A DNA stretch of 64,000 nt, taken from NCBI GenBank assembly GCA_035511515.1, contig DATKFG010000063.1, positions 4,067 through 68,066 of the forward strand. The letters are read 5' to 3'. This document shows, in pieces, positions 45,533-55,576 of the stretch (its first letter is position 1; each line of letters opens with the position of its first letter). Under the pieces are notes generated by a model that did no database searches, had not been told where the DNA came from, and was given only the letters and a program-made list of their open reading frames with translations. The DNA comes from VBCK01 sp035511515. Its GTDB lineage: Bacteria; Pseudomonadota; Gammaproteobacteria; Burkholderiales; Burkholderiaceae_F. The position numbers and the translations under genes were made by a program.

Positions 45533-48500
45533 TCAAGCGTAGGCGAATTCGGCCGAGCGGACGGTGGACTGCGCCCGCAGGTCATCGATCAGCCGGTCCT
45601 CGCCGCGCACGCGCCAGCTGTCGGGCAGAGGAATCTCGACGCGGGCCGCGCCGTTGGAGTACGCCACCACCACGCGGCAGCCGGCCGGCAGCGCCTCGGA
45701 TCTCGCCTCGGCCGCGCGGTCGACCGCACCGGCGCCGCCGCCATTGGCGCCGTTGCCCGGGCTGCCGTCGGCCGTGCGCTCGGCCCGATACGCCGCCAGC
45801 ACATCCTTCAGCCCCGCCGCATCGTGCCCGCCGCGGATCTCGATGCGAAGCGCGGCGCGCGCACCGCAGCGCGCCTGTGCCAGGTCCATCAGTTCGTCGG
45901 CGGTCACGGCCAGCCGCTGCGAGAACTCGTCAAAGCGCGCCCGCCCGGTCACGAACAGCAGCGCATCCTCTTTCAGCAGCGCGCGCCGCCGCTCGTACAG
46001 CTCCGAGAAAACAGCCACTTCCAGCTGCGCACTGCCGTCGTCGATCATCACCGCGCACATGCGCCCGCGCCGGGTGTTCTGCTGGCGCACCGACACCACG
46101 ATGCCGCACACGCGCAGGCTGTCGCGCGACTGCTTCAGGTCCGCGAGGCGAGTCGGCGCAATCCGGCGCGCCTCCTGCTCGAACTCGGTGAACAGGTGCC
46201 CGCTGAAGTAGAAGCCCAGCGCCAGCTTCTCCTGGGCCAGGCGCTCGCGCTCGGTCCACGGCTGCGCCGGCACCATTTCCAGCTCGACCGCGCCGGCCCG
46301 CTCGGAGCCGAACAGGCTCGCCTGCCCGGCGCTGGCGGCGGCGCGCTCGGCGATCTCGATCGCGCGCCCCACCGAAGCCAGCAGCGCCGCGCGGTTCGCC
46401 TCGAGCGCATCGAAGCAGCCCGCCCGCACCAGCGACTCCAGCACGCGCCGGTTCACGATGCGACGGTCCACCCGCAGGCACAGGTCGAGCAGGCCCTTGA
46501 ACGGACCGCCCGATTGCCGCACCGAAACGAGGTGCTCGACGGCCGCCGCGCCGGTGCCCTTGATCGCCCCCAGTCCATAGCGGACCGTGTCCCCATCGAC
46601 CGGCTCGAAGCGCCACACCCCCGAGGCGATGTCGGGCGCCAGCACCTTCAACCCGTTGGCGCGCGCGTCCAGGATCAGGTCCTGCACCTTGTCGGTGTCG
46701 TCCAGCACGGCCGACAGGTTGGCCGCCGCAAAGGCGGCCGGATGGTGCGCCTTGAAGTAGGCGGTCTGGTACGCCACCAGCGCGTAGGCGGCCGCGTGCG
46801 ACTTGTTGAATCCGTAGCCCGCGAACTTCTCCATCAGGTCGAACATTTCCGCGGCCACGTTGTCGCGGACCTGGTTGGCGCGCGCGCCGTCGATGAAAAT
46901 GGAGCGCTGCTTGGCCATCTCCTCCGGCTTTTTCTTGCCCATCGCGCGCCGCAGCAGATCGGCCGATCCCAGCGAGTAGCCGCCGATCACCTGCGCGATC
47001 TTCATCACCTGTTCCTGATAGACCATGATTCCGTAGGTCGGATTCAGGATCGGCTCCATTCTCGGATCCAGGTACTGCGGCCGCTTGCCGTGCTTGCGCT
47101 CGCAGAACTCCGGGATCAGCTCCATCGGGCCGGGGCGGTACAGCGCGACCAGCGCGATCAGATCGTCGAACCGGTCCGGGCGGGCGCGCTTGAGCAGGTC
47201 GCGCATCCCGCGCGATTCGAACTGGAACACGGCGGTCGTGTTGGCGCGCCGGAATATTTCGAAGGTGGCCGCATCGTCCAGCGGGATCGAATCCAGCAAC
47301 AGCGTGCAGTCCGGCTGCAGCGCCCGCACGTAGCGCAGCGCCAGATCCAGGATGGTCAGCGTCGTCAGTCCCAGAAAGTCGAACTTGACCAGTCCGATCG
47401 CCTCGACGTCGTCCTTGTCGAACTGGCTGACCGCGGACTCGGTGCCCTGCGCGCAGTACAGCGGACAGTAATCGGTCAGGCGCCCGGGCGCGATCAGCAC
47501 GCCGCCGGCGTGCATGCCGACGTTGCGGATCAGGCCTTCGAGCTGGCGCGCCAGCTCGACGATCTCGCCCGCCTCCTCGTCGGCCGCCACCGCTTCGGCA
47601 AAGGCCGGCTCGTCGCGCAACGCGCGGTCCAGAGTCCACGGGTCGGTCGGATTGTGCGGGATCAGCTTGGACAGGTGATCGCACTTGGAGTACGGCAGGT
47701 CCAGCACGCGGCCGACGTCGCGCACCACCGCCTTGGCGCCCAGCGTTCCGAAGGTGGCGATCTGCGCCACCGCCTGCGCGCCGTATTTGTTCTTCACGTA
47801 GTCGATGACGCGGTCGCGCCCGTCCTGGCAGAAGTCGATGTCGAAGTCCGGCATCGACACGCGCTCCGGATTCAGGAAGCGCTCGAACAGCAGGTCGTAG
47901 CGCAACGGATCCAGGTCGGTGATGCTCAGCGCGTAGGCCACCAGCGACCCCGCACCGGAGCCGCGCCCGGGGCCGACCGGAATGCCGTTGTCCTTGGCCC
48001 AGTTGATGAAGTCGGCCACGATCAGGAAGTAACCCGAAAAGCCCATCCCCGCGATGGTCGCCAGCTCCTGTTCCAATCGGGCCAGGTAGGTGGGCCGCCG
48101 CCGCTCGCGCTCGGCATCGTCGGCGAACAGCCGAACCAGCCGGCGTTCGAGCCCCTGCAGCGACAACTCGCGGCAGTAGCGATCCAGCGAAACGCCGGCC
48201 GGGGTCGGAAACTCCGGCAGCCGCGCCCGTCCCAGCTCCAGCGCCAGGTTGCAGCGCTTGGCGATTTCGATCGAATTGGCCAGCGCCGAGGGCACGTCCG
48301 CGAACAATTCGGCCATCTCGGCCTGCGACTTGAAGTACTGCTGCGGCGAGAAGCGCCGCGGGCGGCGCGGATCGGCCAGCGTGTAGCCTTCGGCGATGCA
48401 GACCCGGGCTTCGTGCGCGCGAAAGTCCGTCGCGGCGATGAACTGCACCGGGTGGGTCGCCACCACCGGAAGCGCGAGCTCGCCCGCGAGCGACAGCGCC

Positions 48501-49060
48501 GCCCGGCAGTACCCCTCGTCGCCATCGCGACCGGCGCGCTGCAGTTCCAGATAGAAGCGCCCGGGGAAAAGGCCCGCCAGCCGCACCGCGGCGGCGCGCG
48601 CCGCCGGCGTCTGCCCGGTGCACAGCAGGGCACCGACTTCGCCCTGCGCCGCGCCCGAAAGCGCGATCAGCCCCGCGGAGCCGGCCTCGCGCAGCCATTC
48701 GAGGCGCACTTCGCCCCGGTCGCGGTGCCGGTTCTGCAGCCAGGCGCGCGACAGCAGCTCGCACAGGTTGCGGTAGCCGTCGCGGTCCTGCACCAGCAGC
48801 AGCAAGCGGAACGGGTTGTCGCGGTCGGCCTCGTGCGTGACCCACACGTCGCAACCGATGACCGGCTTGACGCCGCGGTGGCGCGCCGCCGCGTAGAAGC
48901 GCACGGCGCCGAACAGGTTGCCCAGATCGGTCAGCGCCAGCGCGCCCTGCCGGTCGGCCGCGGCCGTCTGCACCGCCTCGTCGATGCGCGCAACGCCATC
49001 GACCACCGAGAACTCGGAGTGCAGGCGCAGGTGGACGAAGCGTTGCGACATGCGGAACAT
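45533..49060 (-). CDS. dnaE: DNA polymerase III subunit alpha
   Basis: A 1175-residue replicative polymerase of the DnaE1 type. N-terminal PHP domain (FVHLRLHSEFSVVDG), catalytic palm with MPDFDIDFCQDGRD carrying two metal-binding Asp, fingers segment GYGFNKSHAAAYALVAYQTAYFK, helix-hairpin-helix and a C-terminal OB domain (LRVCGIVVSVRQQNTRRG). Length is normal. The start may be 49060 (MFRMSQRF) or 49051 (MSQRFVH), the latter closer to relatives. DUF2127 follows 16 bp downstream. Divergent from the SDR gene by 93 bp. Confidence 0.97.
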   Translation of the reverse strand: MFRMSQRFVHLRLHSEFSVVDGVARIDEAVQTAAADRQGALALTDLGNLFGAVRFYAAARHRGVKPVIGCDVWVTHEADRDNPFRLLLLVQDRDGYRNLCELLSRAWLQNRHRDRGEVRLEWLREAGSAGLIALSGAAQGEVGALLCTGQTPAARAAAVRLAGLFPGRFYLELQRAGRDGDEGYCRAALSLAGELALPVVATHPVQFIAATDFRAHEARVCIAEGYTLADPRRPRRFSPQQYFKSQAEMAELFADVPSALANSIEIAKRCNLALELGRARLPEFPTPAGVSLDRYCRELSLQGLERRLVRLFADDAERERRRPTYLARLEQELATIAGMGFSGYFLIVADFINWAKDNGIPVGPGRGSGAGSLVAYALSITDLDPLRYDLLFERFLNPERVSMPDFDIDFCQDGRDRVIDYVKNKYGAQAVAQIATFGTLGAKAVVRDVGRVLDLPYSKCDHLSKLIPHNPTDPWTLDRALRDEPAFAEAVAADEEAGEIVELARQLEGLIRNVGMHAGGVLIAPGRLTDYCPLYCAQGTESAVSQFDKDDVEAIGLVKFDFLGLTTLTILDLALRYVRALQPDCTLLLDSIPLDDAATFEIFRRANTTAVFQFESRGMRDLLKRARPDRFDDLIALVALYRPGPMELIPEFCERKHGKRPQYLDPRMEPILNPTYGIMVYQEQVMKIAQVIGGYSLGSADLLRRAMGKKKPEEMAKQRSIFIDGARANQVRDNVAAEMFDLMEKFAGYGFNKSHAAAYALVAYQTAYFKAHHPAAFAAANLSAVLDDTDKVQDLILDARANGLKVLAPDIASGVWRFEPVDGDTVRYGLGAIKGTGAAAVEHLVSVRQSGGPFKGLLDLCLRVDRRIVNRRVLESLVRAGCFDALEANRAALLASVGRAIEIAERAAASAGQASLFGSERAGAVELEMVPAQPWTERERLAQEKLALGFYFSGHLFTEFEQEARRIAPTRLADLKQSRDSLRVCGIVVSVRQQNTRRGRMCAVMIDDGSAQLEVAVFSELYERRRALLKEDALLFVTGRARFDEFSQRLAVTADELMDLAQARCGARAALRIEIRGGHDAAGLKDVLAAYRAERTADGSPGNGANGGGAGAVDRAAEARSEALPAGCRVVVAYSNGAARVEIPLPDSWRVRGEDRLIDDLRAQSTVRSAEFAYA

Positions 49061-49153
49061 TCTATCGGGGTGTGGTCCGCAGCGACGCGGCTAAGATGTG
49101 CACTGTCGATCGCTGCGCCTGTGCAAATTCGACGCCATTGGGAGAGCGACCCT

Positions 49154-49948
49154 GTGAAAATCGAACTGACGGGAAAGACCGCGCTGGTCACCGGCTCCAG
49201 CGCCGGAATCGGACGAGCCATCGCGCGGGAACTGGCGGCCGCCGGGGCCCGCGTGGTCATCAACGGGCGGCGCGAAGCGACGGCGCAAGCCGCGCTGCAG
49301 GCGCTGCGCGCGCAGCTTCCCGGGGCGAGCTTTCAGGCGGTGGCGGCCGACGTGGCCACTGCGCAGGGCTGCGCAGCGCTGGTCCGCGCCGCGGCCGACG
49401 TCGACATCCTGGTGAACAACGCCGGCATTTTCGAACCGAAGGACTTCTTCGAGATTCCGGATCAGGACTGGACGCGCTTTTTCGAAACCAACGTGATGTC
49501 CGGGGTCAGGCTGTCGCGCGCGTACATGCCGGGCATGCTGAAACGCAACTGGGGCCGGATCGTTTTCATCTCTTCCGAATCTGCGCTGCACACTCCGAAG
49601 GAGATGATCCATTACGGGTTCACCAAGACCGCGCAGCTCGCGGTGTCGCGCGGGCTGGCCGAACTGACGGCCGGCACCGCGGTCACCGTCAACAGCGTGC
49701 TGCCGGGGCCGACCCGATCCGATGGGGTGGAGCAATTCCTTCAGGCGATGGCCAAGCAGGCCGGAGTCTCGCCCGAGGTGCTCGCCGCCCAATTCATCAA
49801 GGAACAGCGCCCCACCTCGCTGCTGCAGCGCTTTGCGACCGTCGAGGAGGTCGCCAACATGGTCGTGTACGCCTGCTCGCCGCAGGCATCGGCCACCAAC
49901 GGCGCCGCGCTGCGCGTGGAAGGCGGAATCGTCCGGACCATCGCGTAG
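49154..49948 (+). CDS. short-chain dehydrogenase/reductase
   Basis: A 264-residue classical SDR. Cofactor loop TGSSAGIGRA (14-23), NNAG (about 90-93), catalytic Ser in ISSESALHTP, then YGFTKTAQ (Tyr-x3-Lys). The FETNVMSGVRLSRAYMPGM block and PGPTRSDGVEQF loop point to the 3-oxoacyl-reductase-like subgroup; the substrate is unknown. GTG start at 49154 with GGGAGAG about 8 bp upstream. The upstream open frame is antisense to dnaE and not coding. Confidence 0.9.
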   Translation: MKIELTGKTALVTGSSAGIGRAIARELAAAGARVVINGRREATAQAALQALRAQLPGASFQAVAADVATAQGCAALVRAAADVDILVNNAGIFEPKDFFEIPDQDWTRFFETNVMSGVRLSRAYMPGMLKRNWGRIVFISSESALHTPKEMIHYGFTKTAQLAVSRGLAELTAGTAVTVNSVLPGPTRSDGVEQFLQAMAKQAGVSPEVLAAQFIKEQRPTSLLQRFATVEEVANMVVYACSPQASATNGAALRVEGGIVRTIA

Positions 49949-49969
49949 GGGCGCGCGCCCCCAACGGCC

Positions 49970-50548
49970 TCAATCGAACGGGCGTGTGCCGATCAGCCAC
50001 TCGTGCAGGCGGGCGGCGAACACGATCCAGGCGACCGCGCCGATCGCGACCGCCACGGCATCGCGCGCCAGGCTGCCCTGCGGCTGCGGCTGGGCCGAGG
50101 CGCGATCGCGGCGGCGCGCGGCCGCATAGACCGCCACGGCCCAGACCACGAACGATCCGAACAGCAGCACATCGGCCAGCGTGGCGGCCGACAGCAGGTG
50201 GCCGAAAGCCCAGGTCTTGGTGCCCAGCGTCAGCGGGTGGCCGGTGGCCGCCTTGAGGTGCGTTCCCGGAACGTAGGCGGCCGCCAGCAGCACGAACGCA
50301 ACCAGCACCAGCAGCGCCGTCACGTAGTGCAGCCAGCCCGGCGGGACCCACAGTACCGGCGCGTTTGCGCGCGCCAGCGAAAAGCCCCAGATCAACAATG
50401 CCAGTGCGCCGATCGAGACGACCGAGTACAGGCTCTTCCAGCGCGCCTCGCCCAGCGCGGCGCACTGCCGGGTGCGCCACGGCTCGGCCACCACGCGCAC
50501 CGAATGCAGTCCCAGGAACAGGATCAATCCGACGATCAAGACCGCCAT
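49970..50548 (-). CDS. NnrU family membrane protein
   Basis: A 192-residue integral membrane protein of the NnrU type (about 5-6 helices; MAVLIVGLILFLGLHSVRVV at the start, LTLGTKTWAFGHLLSAATLADVLLFGSFVVWAV in the middle). The family is linked to nitric-oxide/nitrite metabolism in some hosts and to isoprenoid-like methyltransferases by fold, but no partner gene is present here. GAGGGGCGG precedes ATG 50548. Convergent with the SDR gene. Confidence 0.85.
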   Translation of the reverse strand: MAVLIVGLILFLGLHSVRVVAEPWRTRQCAALGEARWKSLYSVVSIGALALLIWGFSLARANAPVLWVPPGWLHYVTALLVLVAFVLLAAAYVPGTHLKAATGHPLTLGTKTWAFGHLLSAATLADVLLFGSFVVWAVAVYAAARRRDRASAQPQPQGSLARDAVAVAIGAVAWIVFAARLHEWLIGTRPFD

Positions 50549-50642
50549 CCGCCCCTCCGCCGATCGGTCGAGCCAATTCGAAGTATGACCCGGCCTGCGC
50601 CGTGTGCGAAGCTGCTGCCCACCGCACTGTACGGACGCCAAC

Positions 50643-52313
50643 GTGCGCACCAGGTCCCGCCGGCGATCGGCATTCGGGCGAGCGCTGTACACGGCCGTCG
50701 CCTGTGGCCTGGCCGCCTGCAGCGGCAACGGGTCATCGGGACCCGCCAGCGATGCTTCCGGATCCGCTCCGGGCGGGCCGCCAGCTTCGAGCGGCGCCAG
50801 CGCCATCGACGTGCTGACCTGGCACAACGATGCAGCCCGCACCGGACAGGACCTGGCCGAAACGATCCTGACTCCCGCCACCGTCAATACGGCCAATTTC
50901 GGTTTGAAGGCGATGTGGGCGGTGGACGGCCTGGTCAACGCGCAGCCGCTGGTGGCGGGCGCGGTCGCGCTGCCCGGCGGCAGCGTGCACGACCTCGTGA
51001 TCGCCGCCACCGAGCACGACACCGTGTACGCGTTCGACGCGCAAAGCGGAACCCTTCTGTGGCAGAAGTCGATGCTCGGTGCCGGGGAAACGACCAGCGA
51101 TGACCGCGGTTGCCCCCAGGTGACACCGGAGGTCGGCATCACCGCGACGCCGACCATCGATCGGACGCTCGGCCCGAGCGGCACGGTGTTCGTCGCGGCC
51201 TCGTCCAAGAGCGGATCGGGCCAGTACATTCAGCGGCTGCACGCGCTCGATCTGGCCAGCGGCGCCGAGCGGACCGGATCGCCCATCGTCGTGCAGGCGA
51301 CGTATCCTGGCCACGGCGACAACAGCGCGGGCGGCGTGGTGACGTTCGACCCGGCCTACTACAACGAGCGGGCCGCGTTGCTGGTTCTGGGCGGCGTGCT
51401 GGTCACCGCGTGGGGCTCGCACTGCGACTTCCGTCCCTACACCGGCTGGATCATGTCGTTCGACGAGGCGACGCTGGCGGTGCGGTCGGTCCTGAACGTG
51501 ACGCCCAACGGCGAGGGGGGCGCCTTCTGGTCCTCCGGCTCGGGCCCCGCCGCCGATGCAGGCGGGTCGCTGTACCTGCTGGCGGGCAACGGCACGTTCG
51601 ACACGACGCTGACCGCGTCGGGCTTGCCTTCAAGCGGCGATTTCGGCAACGGGTTTTTGCGGATCGCGACCGCCGGTTCGCTCACGGTCGCCGACTATTT
51701 CGCCACGCTCGACACGGTTGCGCAATCGAACGGCGATTCCGACCTGGGCTCCGGCGGAGCGATGGTGCTGCCGGATCAGACCGATGCGAGCGGCGCGGTG
51801 CGCCACCTGGCGGTGGGTGCCGGCAAGGACGCCCATATCTACGTGGTCGACCGCGACTCGATGGGCAAGTTCGACGCTGCGGCCAACCATGCCTGGCAGA
51901 CGATCGGCGGCGCGCTCGGCGGCAGCGTGTTCTCATCGCCGGCCTACTACAACGGCGCCGTCTATTACGGGGCGGTCGGCGCGCCGCTGCGGCGCTTCGC
52001 GCTCAGTTCGGCGCAACTGGCGGGGACCGCGTCCAGCCAGAGCAGCACCTTGTTCGGCTTCCCCGGCACCACTCCCAGCGTGTCGGCCAACGGCGCCGCT
52101 GGTGCCATCATATGGGCCGTCGAAAACGGATCCCCGTCGGTGCTGCACGCCTACGACGCGACCGACCTGACCCGCGAGCTGTACAACAGCGCCCACAACG
52201 CCGCCCGCGACAACCTGGGGCCGGGCAACAAGTTCATCACGCCCACCATTGCGGGCGGCAGGGTGTACGTCGGAACGAGCAACTCGGTGGCCGTCTTCGG
52301 GCTGCTGCATTGA
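50643..52313 (+). CDS. PQQ-like beta-propeller lipoprotein
   Basis: A 556-residue exported protein. GTG 50643 gives a signal segment ending in the lipobox GLAAC (about 25-29), then a Ser/Gly/Pro linker. The body is a repeated beta-propeller with blades such as DTVYAFDAQSGTLLWQKS and DAHIYVVDRDSMGKFD, the pattern of PQQ-dependent dehydrogenase repeats. No clear PQQ or calcium ligands can be pinned down, so an enzyme role is unproven; it may be structural. Monocistronic. Confidence 0.78.
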   Translation: MRTRSRRRSAFGRALYTAVACGLAACSGNGSSGPASDASGSAPGGPPASSGASAIDVLTWHNDAARTGQDLAETILTPATVNTANFGLKAMWAVDGLVNAQPLVAGAVALPGGSVHDLVIAATEHDTVYAFDAQSGTLLWQKSMLGAGETTSDDRGCPQVTPEVGITATPTIDRTLGPSGTVFVAASSKSGSGQYIQRLHALDLASGAERTGSPIVVQATYPGHGDNSAGGVVTFDPAYYNERAALLVLGGVLVTAWGSHCDFRPYTGWIMSFDEATLAVRSVLNVTPNGEGGAFWSSGSGPAADAGGSLYLLAGNGTFDTTLTASGLPSSGDFGNGFLRIATAGSLTVADYFATLDTVAQSNGDSDLGSGGAMVLPDQTDASGAVRHLAVGAGKDAHIYVVDRDSMGKFDAAANHAWQTIGGALGGSVFSSPAYYNGAVYYGAVGAPLRRFALSSAQLAGTASSQSSTLFGFPGTTPSVSANGAAGAIIWAVENGSPSVLHAYDATDLTRELYNSAHNAARDNLGPGNKFITPTIAGGRVYVGTSNSVAVFGLLH

Positions 52314-52363
52314 GGCGCGGCCGGGCCTAACATGCGCGCATCGCGGCCCCTTCGGAGCGGTCG

Positions 52364-52774
52364 ATGGTCGAGTCACAGTTGACCGGCGCCTGCTTGTGCG
52401 GCGCGGTGCGCTACCGGTGCGGCGAGCCGGGCCGGCCGGCGACCTTTTGCCACTGCACCTCGTGCCGCCGCGCCGCGGGCGCGCACGCGGTGGCCTGGTT
52501 CACGGTGCCCGGTGCCTCGTTCGCGTTCACCCGGGGCCAGCCCGCCACCTTCCGGTCCTCGCCGCCCGTTGAGCGTGCGTTCTGCGCGCGCTGCGGCACA
52601 CAGCTCACCTACCGGCACCAGAGCTGGCCCGGCGAAGTCGACGTCACGGTCGGCAGCCTGGACGAACCCGACCGCCTCGCCCCAGCCGCCCACATCTGGA
52701 TGCAGGATGCCGCCGCCTGGGACCGGCCGGCCGACGGGCTGCCCTGCCATGCGCGCTCGCGCCAGGACGGCTGA
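52364..52774 (+). CDS. GFA family zinc protein
   Basis: A 136-residue GFA (glutathione-dependent formaldehyde-activating-like) protein. The zinc ligands follow the family: GACLCGAVRYRC, FCHCTSCRR, and AFCARCGTQLTY. These bind two zinc ions. The prototype accelerates S-hydroxymethylglutathione formation, but most members are of unknown role. ATG 52364 preceded by CGGAGCGG. No operon partner. Confidence 0.88.
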   Translation: MVESQLTGACLCGAVRYRCGEPGRPATFCHCTSCRRAAGAHAVAWFTVPGASFAFTRGQPATFRSSPPVERAFCARCGTQLTYRHQSWPGEVDVTVGSLDEPDRLAPAAHIWMQDAAAWDRPADGLPCHARSRQDG

Positions 52775-52960
52775 AGCGTGCCGTGTAAGAGGCGCACCGG
52801 TGCTGCGACCAATGCGGGCAGGCGATCGAGGTGAGCGGGACCCGCGGGGCCCGTCAAGTTCGTGAGTGATACCATCGCGCCGGGGCTGGCAGGAAGACCT
52901 CGGAGGATCGCCGTTCAGTTCCGCCGTTTCGGACGTTCAACACCATTCAGGGAGCGATCG

Positions 52961-53455
52961 ATGAAGACCATCAAGAGCCTTTCCAAGGCCGCGCTGACGT
53001 TGGGATTCGCGCTGCTGGCGGCCACCGGTGCCTATGCCCAGAGCACCGATATCTGGACGACCAACTTCCAGAAGGCGTTCATGACCGAGAAGATGATGCA
53101 CATGATGGACATGAGCGGCAAAGGGATGGTCACCCGGGACGACTACAACAAGTACATGAGCAAAGTGTTCGACATGATGGACAAGAAACACAACGGCATG
53201 GTCGACAAGGATGAGTTCATGGCGATGGATACGAGCCCGGCCTCGACCAACATCTACACGACCGACTTCCAGAAGACCTTCCGGACCGAGGCCATGATGC
53301 ACATGATCGACAAGAGCGGCAAAGGCATGGTCAGCAAGGCCGATTTCATGACCCACATGAACAAGATCTTCGACATGCTGGACAAGGACCACAACGGCAT
53401 GCTCGAGGCGAACGAGTTCATCTACGAAAAGGTGTTCGGCACCAACCAGAAATAG
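52961..53455 (+). CDS. periplasmic EF-hand protein
   Basis: A 164-residue exported protein. Signal peptide ends AYA (about residue 26). The rest is a duplicated pair of EF-hands. Loops: D50-D61, D74-E85, D117-D128 and D141-E152. Only the last (DKDHNGMLEANE) has Asp/Asp/Asn at positions 1, 3, 5 with Glu at 12; the others have Ser or Lys at 3 and 5, so calcium binding there is doubtful. It is notably Met/Lys-rich. GGGAG precedes the ATG. Function unknown. Confidence 0.85.
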   Translation: MKTIKSLSKAALTLGFALLAATGAYAQSTDIWTTNFQKAFMTEKMMHMMDMSGKGMVTRDDYNKYMSKVFDMMDKKHNGMVDKDEFMAMDTSPASTNIYTTDFQKTFRTEAMMHMIDKSGKGMVSKADFMTHMNKIFDMLDKDHNGMLEANEFIYEKVFGTNQK

Positions 53456-53463
53456 TGCCGCGG

Positions 53464-53492
53464 GCGTCCGGGTCCGCGACGCACCCGGACGC
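53464..53492. terminator. 10-bp hairpin between convergent genes
   Basis: gcgtccgggt-ccgcgacgc-acccggacgc: a perfect 10-bp stem with a 9-nt loop between the EF-hand gene and the GGDEF gene. No T run on either side, but its position fits shared termination. Confidence 0.45.
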
Positions 53493-53510
53493 GCGCAGGT
53501 CGGCGCCGGC

Positions 53511-55412
53511 TCAGGCCGGGGCGACCTCGATGCGGTTGCGGCCGGCGTTCTTGGCCCGGTAAAGGGCCTGGTCGGCTCGCACCAGCAACTGGGAAAAGTC
53601 CGAGCGCTCCGAGGTGGCGAACGCGATGCCGCCGCTCAAGGTCAGCGGGGCCGCATTGGGCGCCCAGTCCGGGTGGGCCGCGGCCACCGCGGCGCGCAGC
53701 CGTTCGGCCACCACCTTGGCTTCGGTCGCATCGGCCCCCGGCAGGATCACCGCAAACTCCTCGCCGCCGTAGCGGCCCAGCTGGTCGCCGGGCCGAAGGT
53801 GGCGCCGCAGCTCCTGCGTCACGGTGCGCAAGGCGGCATCTCCGGCCGCGTGGCCGAACTGATCGTTGATCTGCTTGAAGCCATCCAGGTCCAGCAGCAG
53901 CATCGCATAGGGCCGGCCATCCTGGCGGCAGCGCGTCATCAGCCGCTGCCCCAGCTCGAACACCTGCCGGCGGTTGGACACCCCGGTGAGCGGGTCGGTC
54001 TCGGCCATGCGGGCGATGCGCCCGAGCAGCACGCGCTGGCGCCAGAACGCGTAGCCGCCGAGCAGAAGCAGCAACGCGCCCAGCCCGATCGCGGTTCCCT
54101 CCAGGCGCGTCGCGCGGCGCGCCTGCTCCAGCGCGCGCTGGCTCGCCTCGGTCTCGCTGCGCAGCAGCGAGTTCTCGCGCGTGAGCACCTCGCTTTCCAG
54201 CCGCCCGCGTTGCGCCGCCAGCTGCCGCGCCACCAGCTGATCGGTGCGCATCTGCTGCGCCCGCTGCTCGAGCACGCCTTCGTCGAAGGCTTCCCGGTAG
54301 CGGCCCAGCGCGGCCAGCACCTGCGCCGCAACCGAATGGAACCGTACCTGCAATTGCAGATCGTCGGACGGCAGTGCCACCGGGCGTGTGTGGTCGATCA
54401 ACGGCAAGGCCTCGCCGGCGCGCTTGATCTGCAGCAGCAGCTGCGCGCGGTCGACCTGCGCCTGCGCGAACTTCAGCGGCGAGTGGACCTGCGCCAACCC
54501 CCGGATGGCCTCGGCGTTGGCGGCCAGCGCCGATTCGGGATGGCCTGTATCGGCCTGCGACAGCGCCAGTTCGTTGCGCGCGATCGCCTCGCCTTCGCGG
54601 TCGCCCACCTCGATATAGGCGGTGATCGCCTGTTGCAGCGGCGCCACCGCGTCGGCGGAACGCCCCAGGTTGCGCAGCGCAGCGCCGGCGCCGGCCTGCG
54701 AGTCGGCTTCCCCGGTGCGGTCGCCGACCGCGTGGAACTTGTCGTACGCGTTCTGATACGAGCGCAGCGCCAGCGCTGCGTCGCCGATCGCCTTGGCCAG
54801 CAACGCATTGGAAAACGCCACCTCGGCGGCGGTCTGATCGCTGCGTACGTGGCGCCCGGCATCGGCAATCGAGGCGCAGGCCTGCTCGAAGTCGCCGCGC
54901 TTCATCAGGAAGCGGGCCCGATCGAGCAGCGCCTGGGCCATCGGATCGTCCTGCCGGCTGCTGCGCGCCTGCACGATCTCCTGGTCCACGGCCCGGAACG
55001 CTTCATCGCTGCGCCCGAGCTGGTAGTAGGCGCCGGCGCGCGCATGGGCGATCAACGCCCGCGCGCTGGCATCGCCGTCATCGACGACCGCCTTTTCGAT
55101 CCGGTCCGACAGCGCCAGCACATCGTCGGGGCGGTACTGCGAATCGGCGATCAGCAGCCGGATCAGCTCGATCCGCAGCCGCGTGTGGGCATCGAGCGGC
55201 ACATCCAGCGAGAACTGCTGCAGCTCGGACTCGGCCTGGGCCGGCTGGTGGCGTGCCAACGCCTCCAGGCGCGACAGCTTCGCATCGATGTCGCCGGCAG
55301 CGCCGAACGCGGGCACGACCGCGAGCACGAACAACGCGCACAGCAGGCCGGCGCGGACGTGGTGGTGTGCGGTGCCCCGCAAACCCGCTTGGAAAATCCG
55401 AAACCTCGGCAA
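53511..55412 (-). CDS. TPR-sensor diguanylate cyclase (GGDEF)
   Basis: A 633-residue enzyme that makes cyclic-di-GMP from two GTP. N-terminal signal/anchor (about 20-38), a large periplasmic TPR-like region (about 45-400), a coiled-coil, a membrane helix near 440-460, then the GGDEF domain: TDPLTGVSNRR, DLDGFKQIND and the active-site GGEEF (549-553). An inhibitory site R-P-G-D (540-543) lies exactly five residues upstream, so product feedback is expected. Stand-alone; signal unknown. Confidence 0.92.
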   Translation of the reverse strand: MPRFRIFQAGLRGTAHHHVRAGLLCALFVLAVVPAFGAAGDIDAKLSRLEALARHQPAQAESELQQFSLDVPLDAHTRLRIELIRLLIADSQYRPDDVLALSDRIEKAVVDDGDASARALIAHARAGAYYQLGRSDEAFRAVDQEIVQARSSRQDDPMAQALLDRARFLMKRGDFEQACASIADAGRHVRSDQTAAEVAFSNALLAKAIGDAALALRSYQNAYDKFHAVGDRTGEADSQAGAGAALRNLGRSADAVAPLQQAITAYIEVGDREGEAIARNELALSQADTGHPESALAANAEAIRGLAQVHSPLKFAQAQVDRAQLLLQIKRAGEALPLIDHTRPVALPSDDLQLQVRFHSVAAQVLAALGRYREAFDEGVLEQRAQQMRTDQLVARQLAAQRGRLESEVLTRENSLLRSETEASQRALEQARRATRLEGTAIGLGALLLLLGGYAFWRQRVLLGRIARMAETDPLTGVSNRRQVFELGQRLMTRCRQDGRPYAMLLLDLDGFKQINDQFGHAAGDAALRTVTQELRRHLRPGDQLGRYGGEEFAVILPGADATEAKVVAERLRAAVAAAHPDWAPNAAPLTLSGGIAFATSERSDFSQLLVRADQALYRAKNAGRNRIEVAPA

Positions 55413-55576
55413 TGGGCGAACGAAATGGCAGCGCAGTATGCGCCGGATTGCCCATGCTGACCGTTATCGGGGCCGGGTAAAGGCGCGCTTTACGGCACGC
55501 GCGGGCAGTAAATCGCGCTTTAAGCGGTATACGGCGACCGGGAAGCGGTATGGAAAGCGCCCGGGCCGCAGCGGAC

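Noticed and set aside
45437..49153. Open frame of more than 1200 codons on the + strand opposite dnaE, joined to the SDR gene
   Set aside because: It is antisense to an unmistakable dnaE and has no recognisable domain before the SDR part. Long antisense frames are common in high-GC genes where stop codons are rare.
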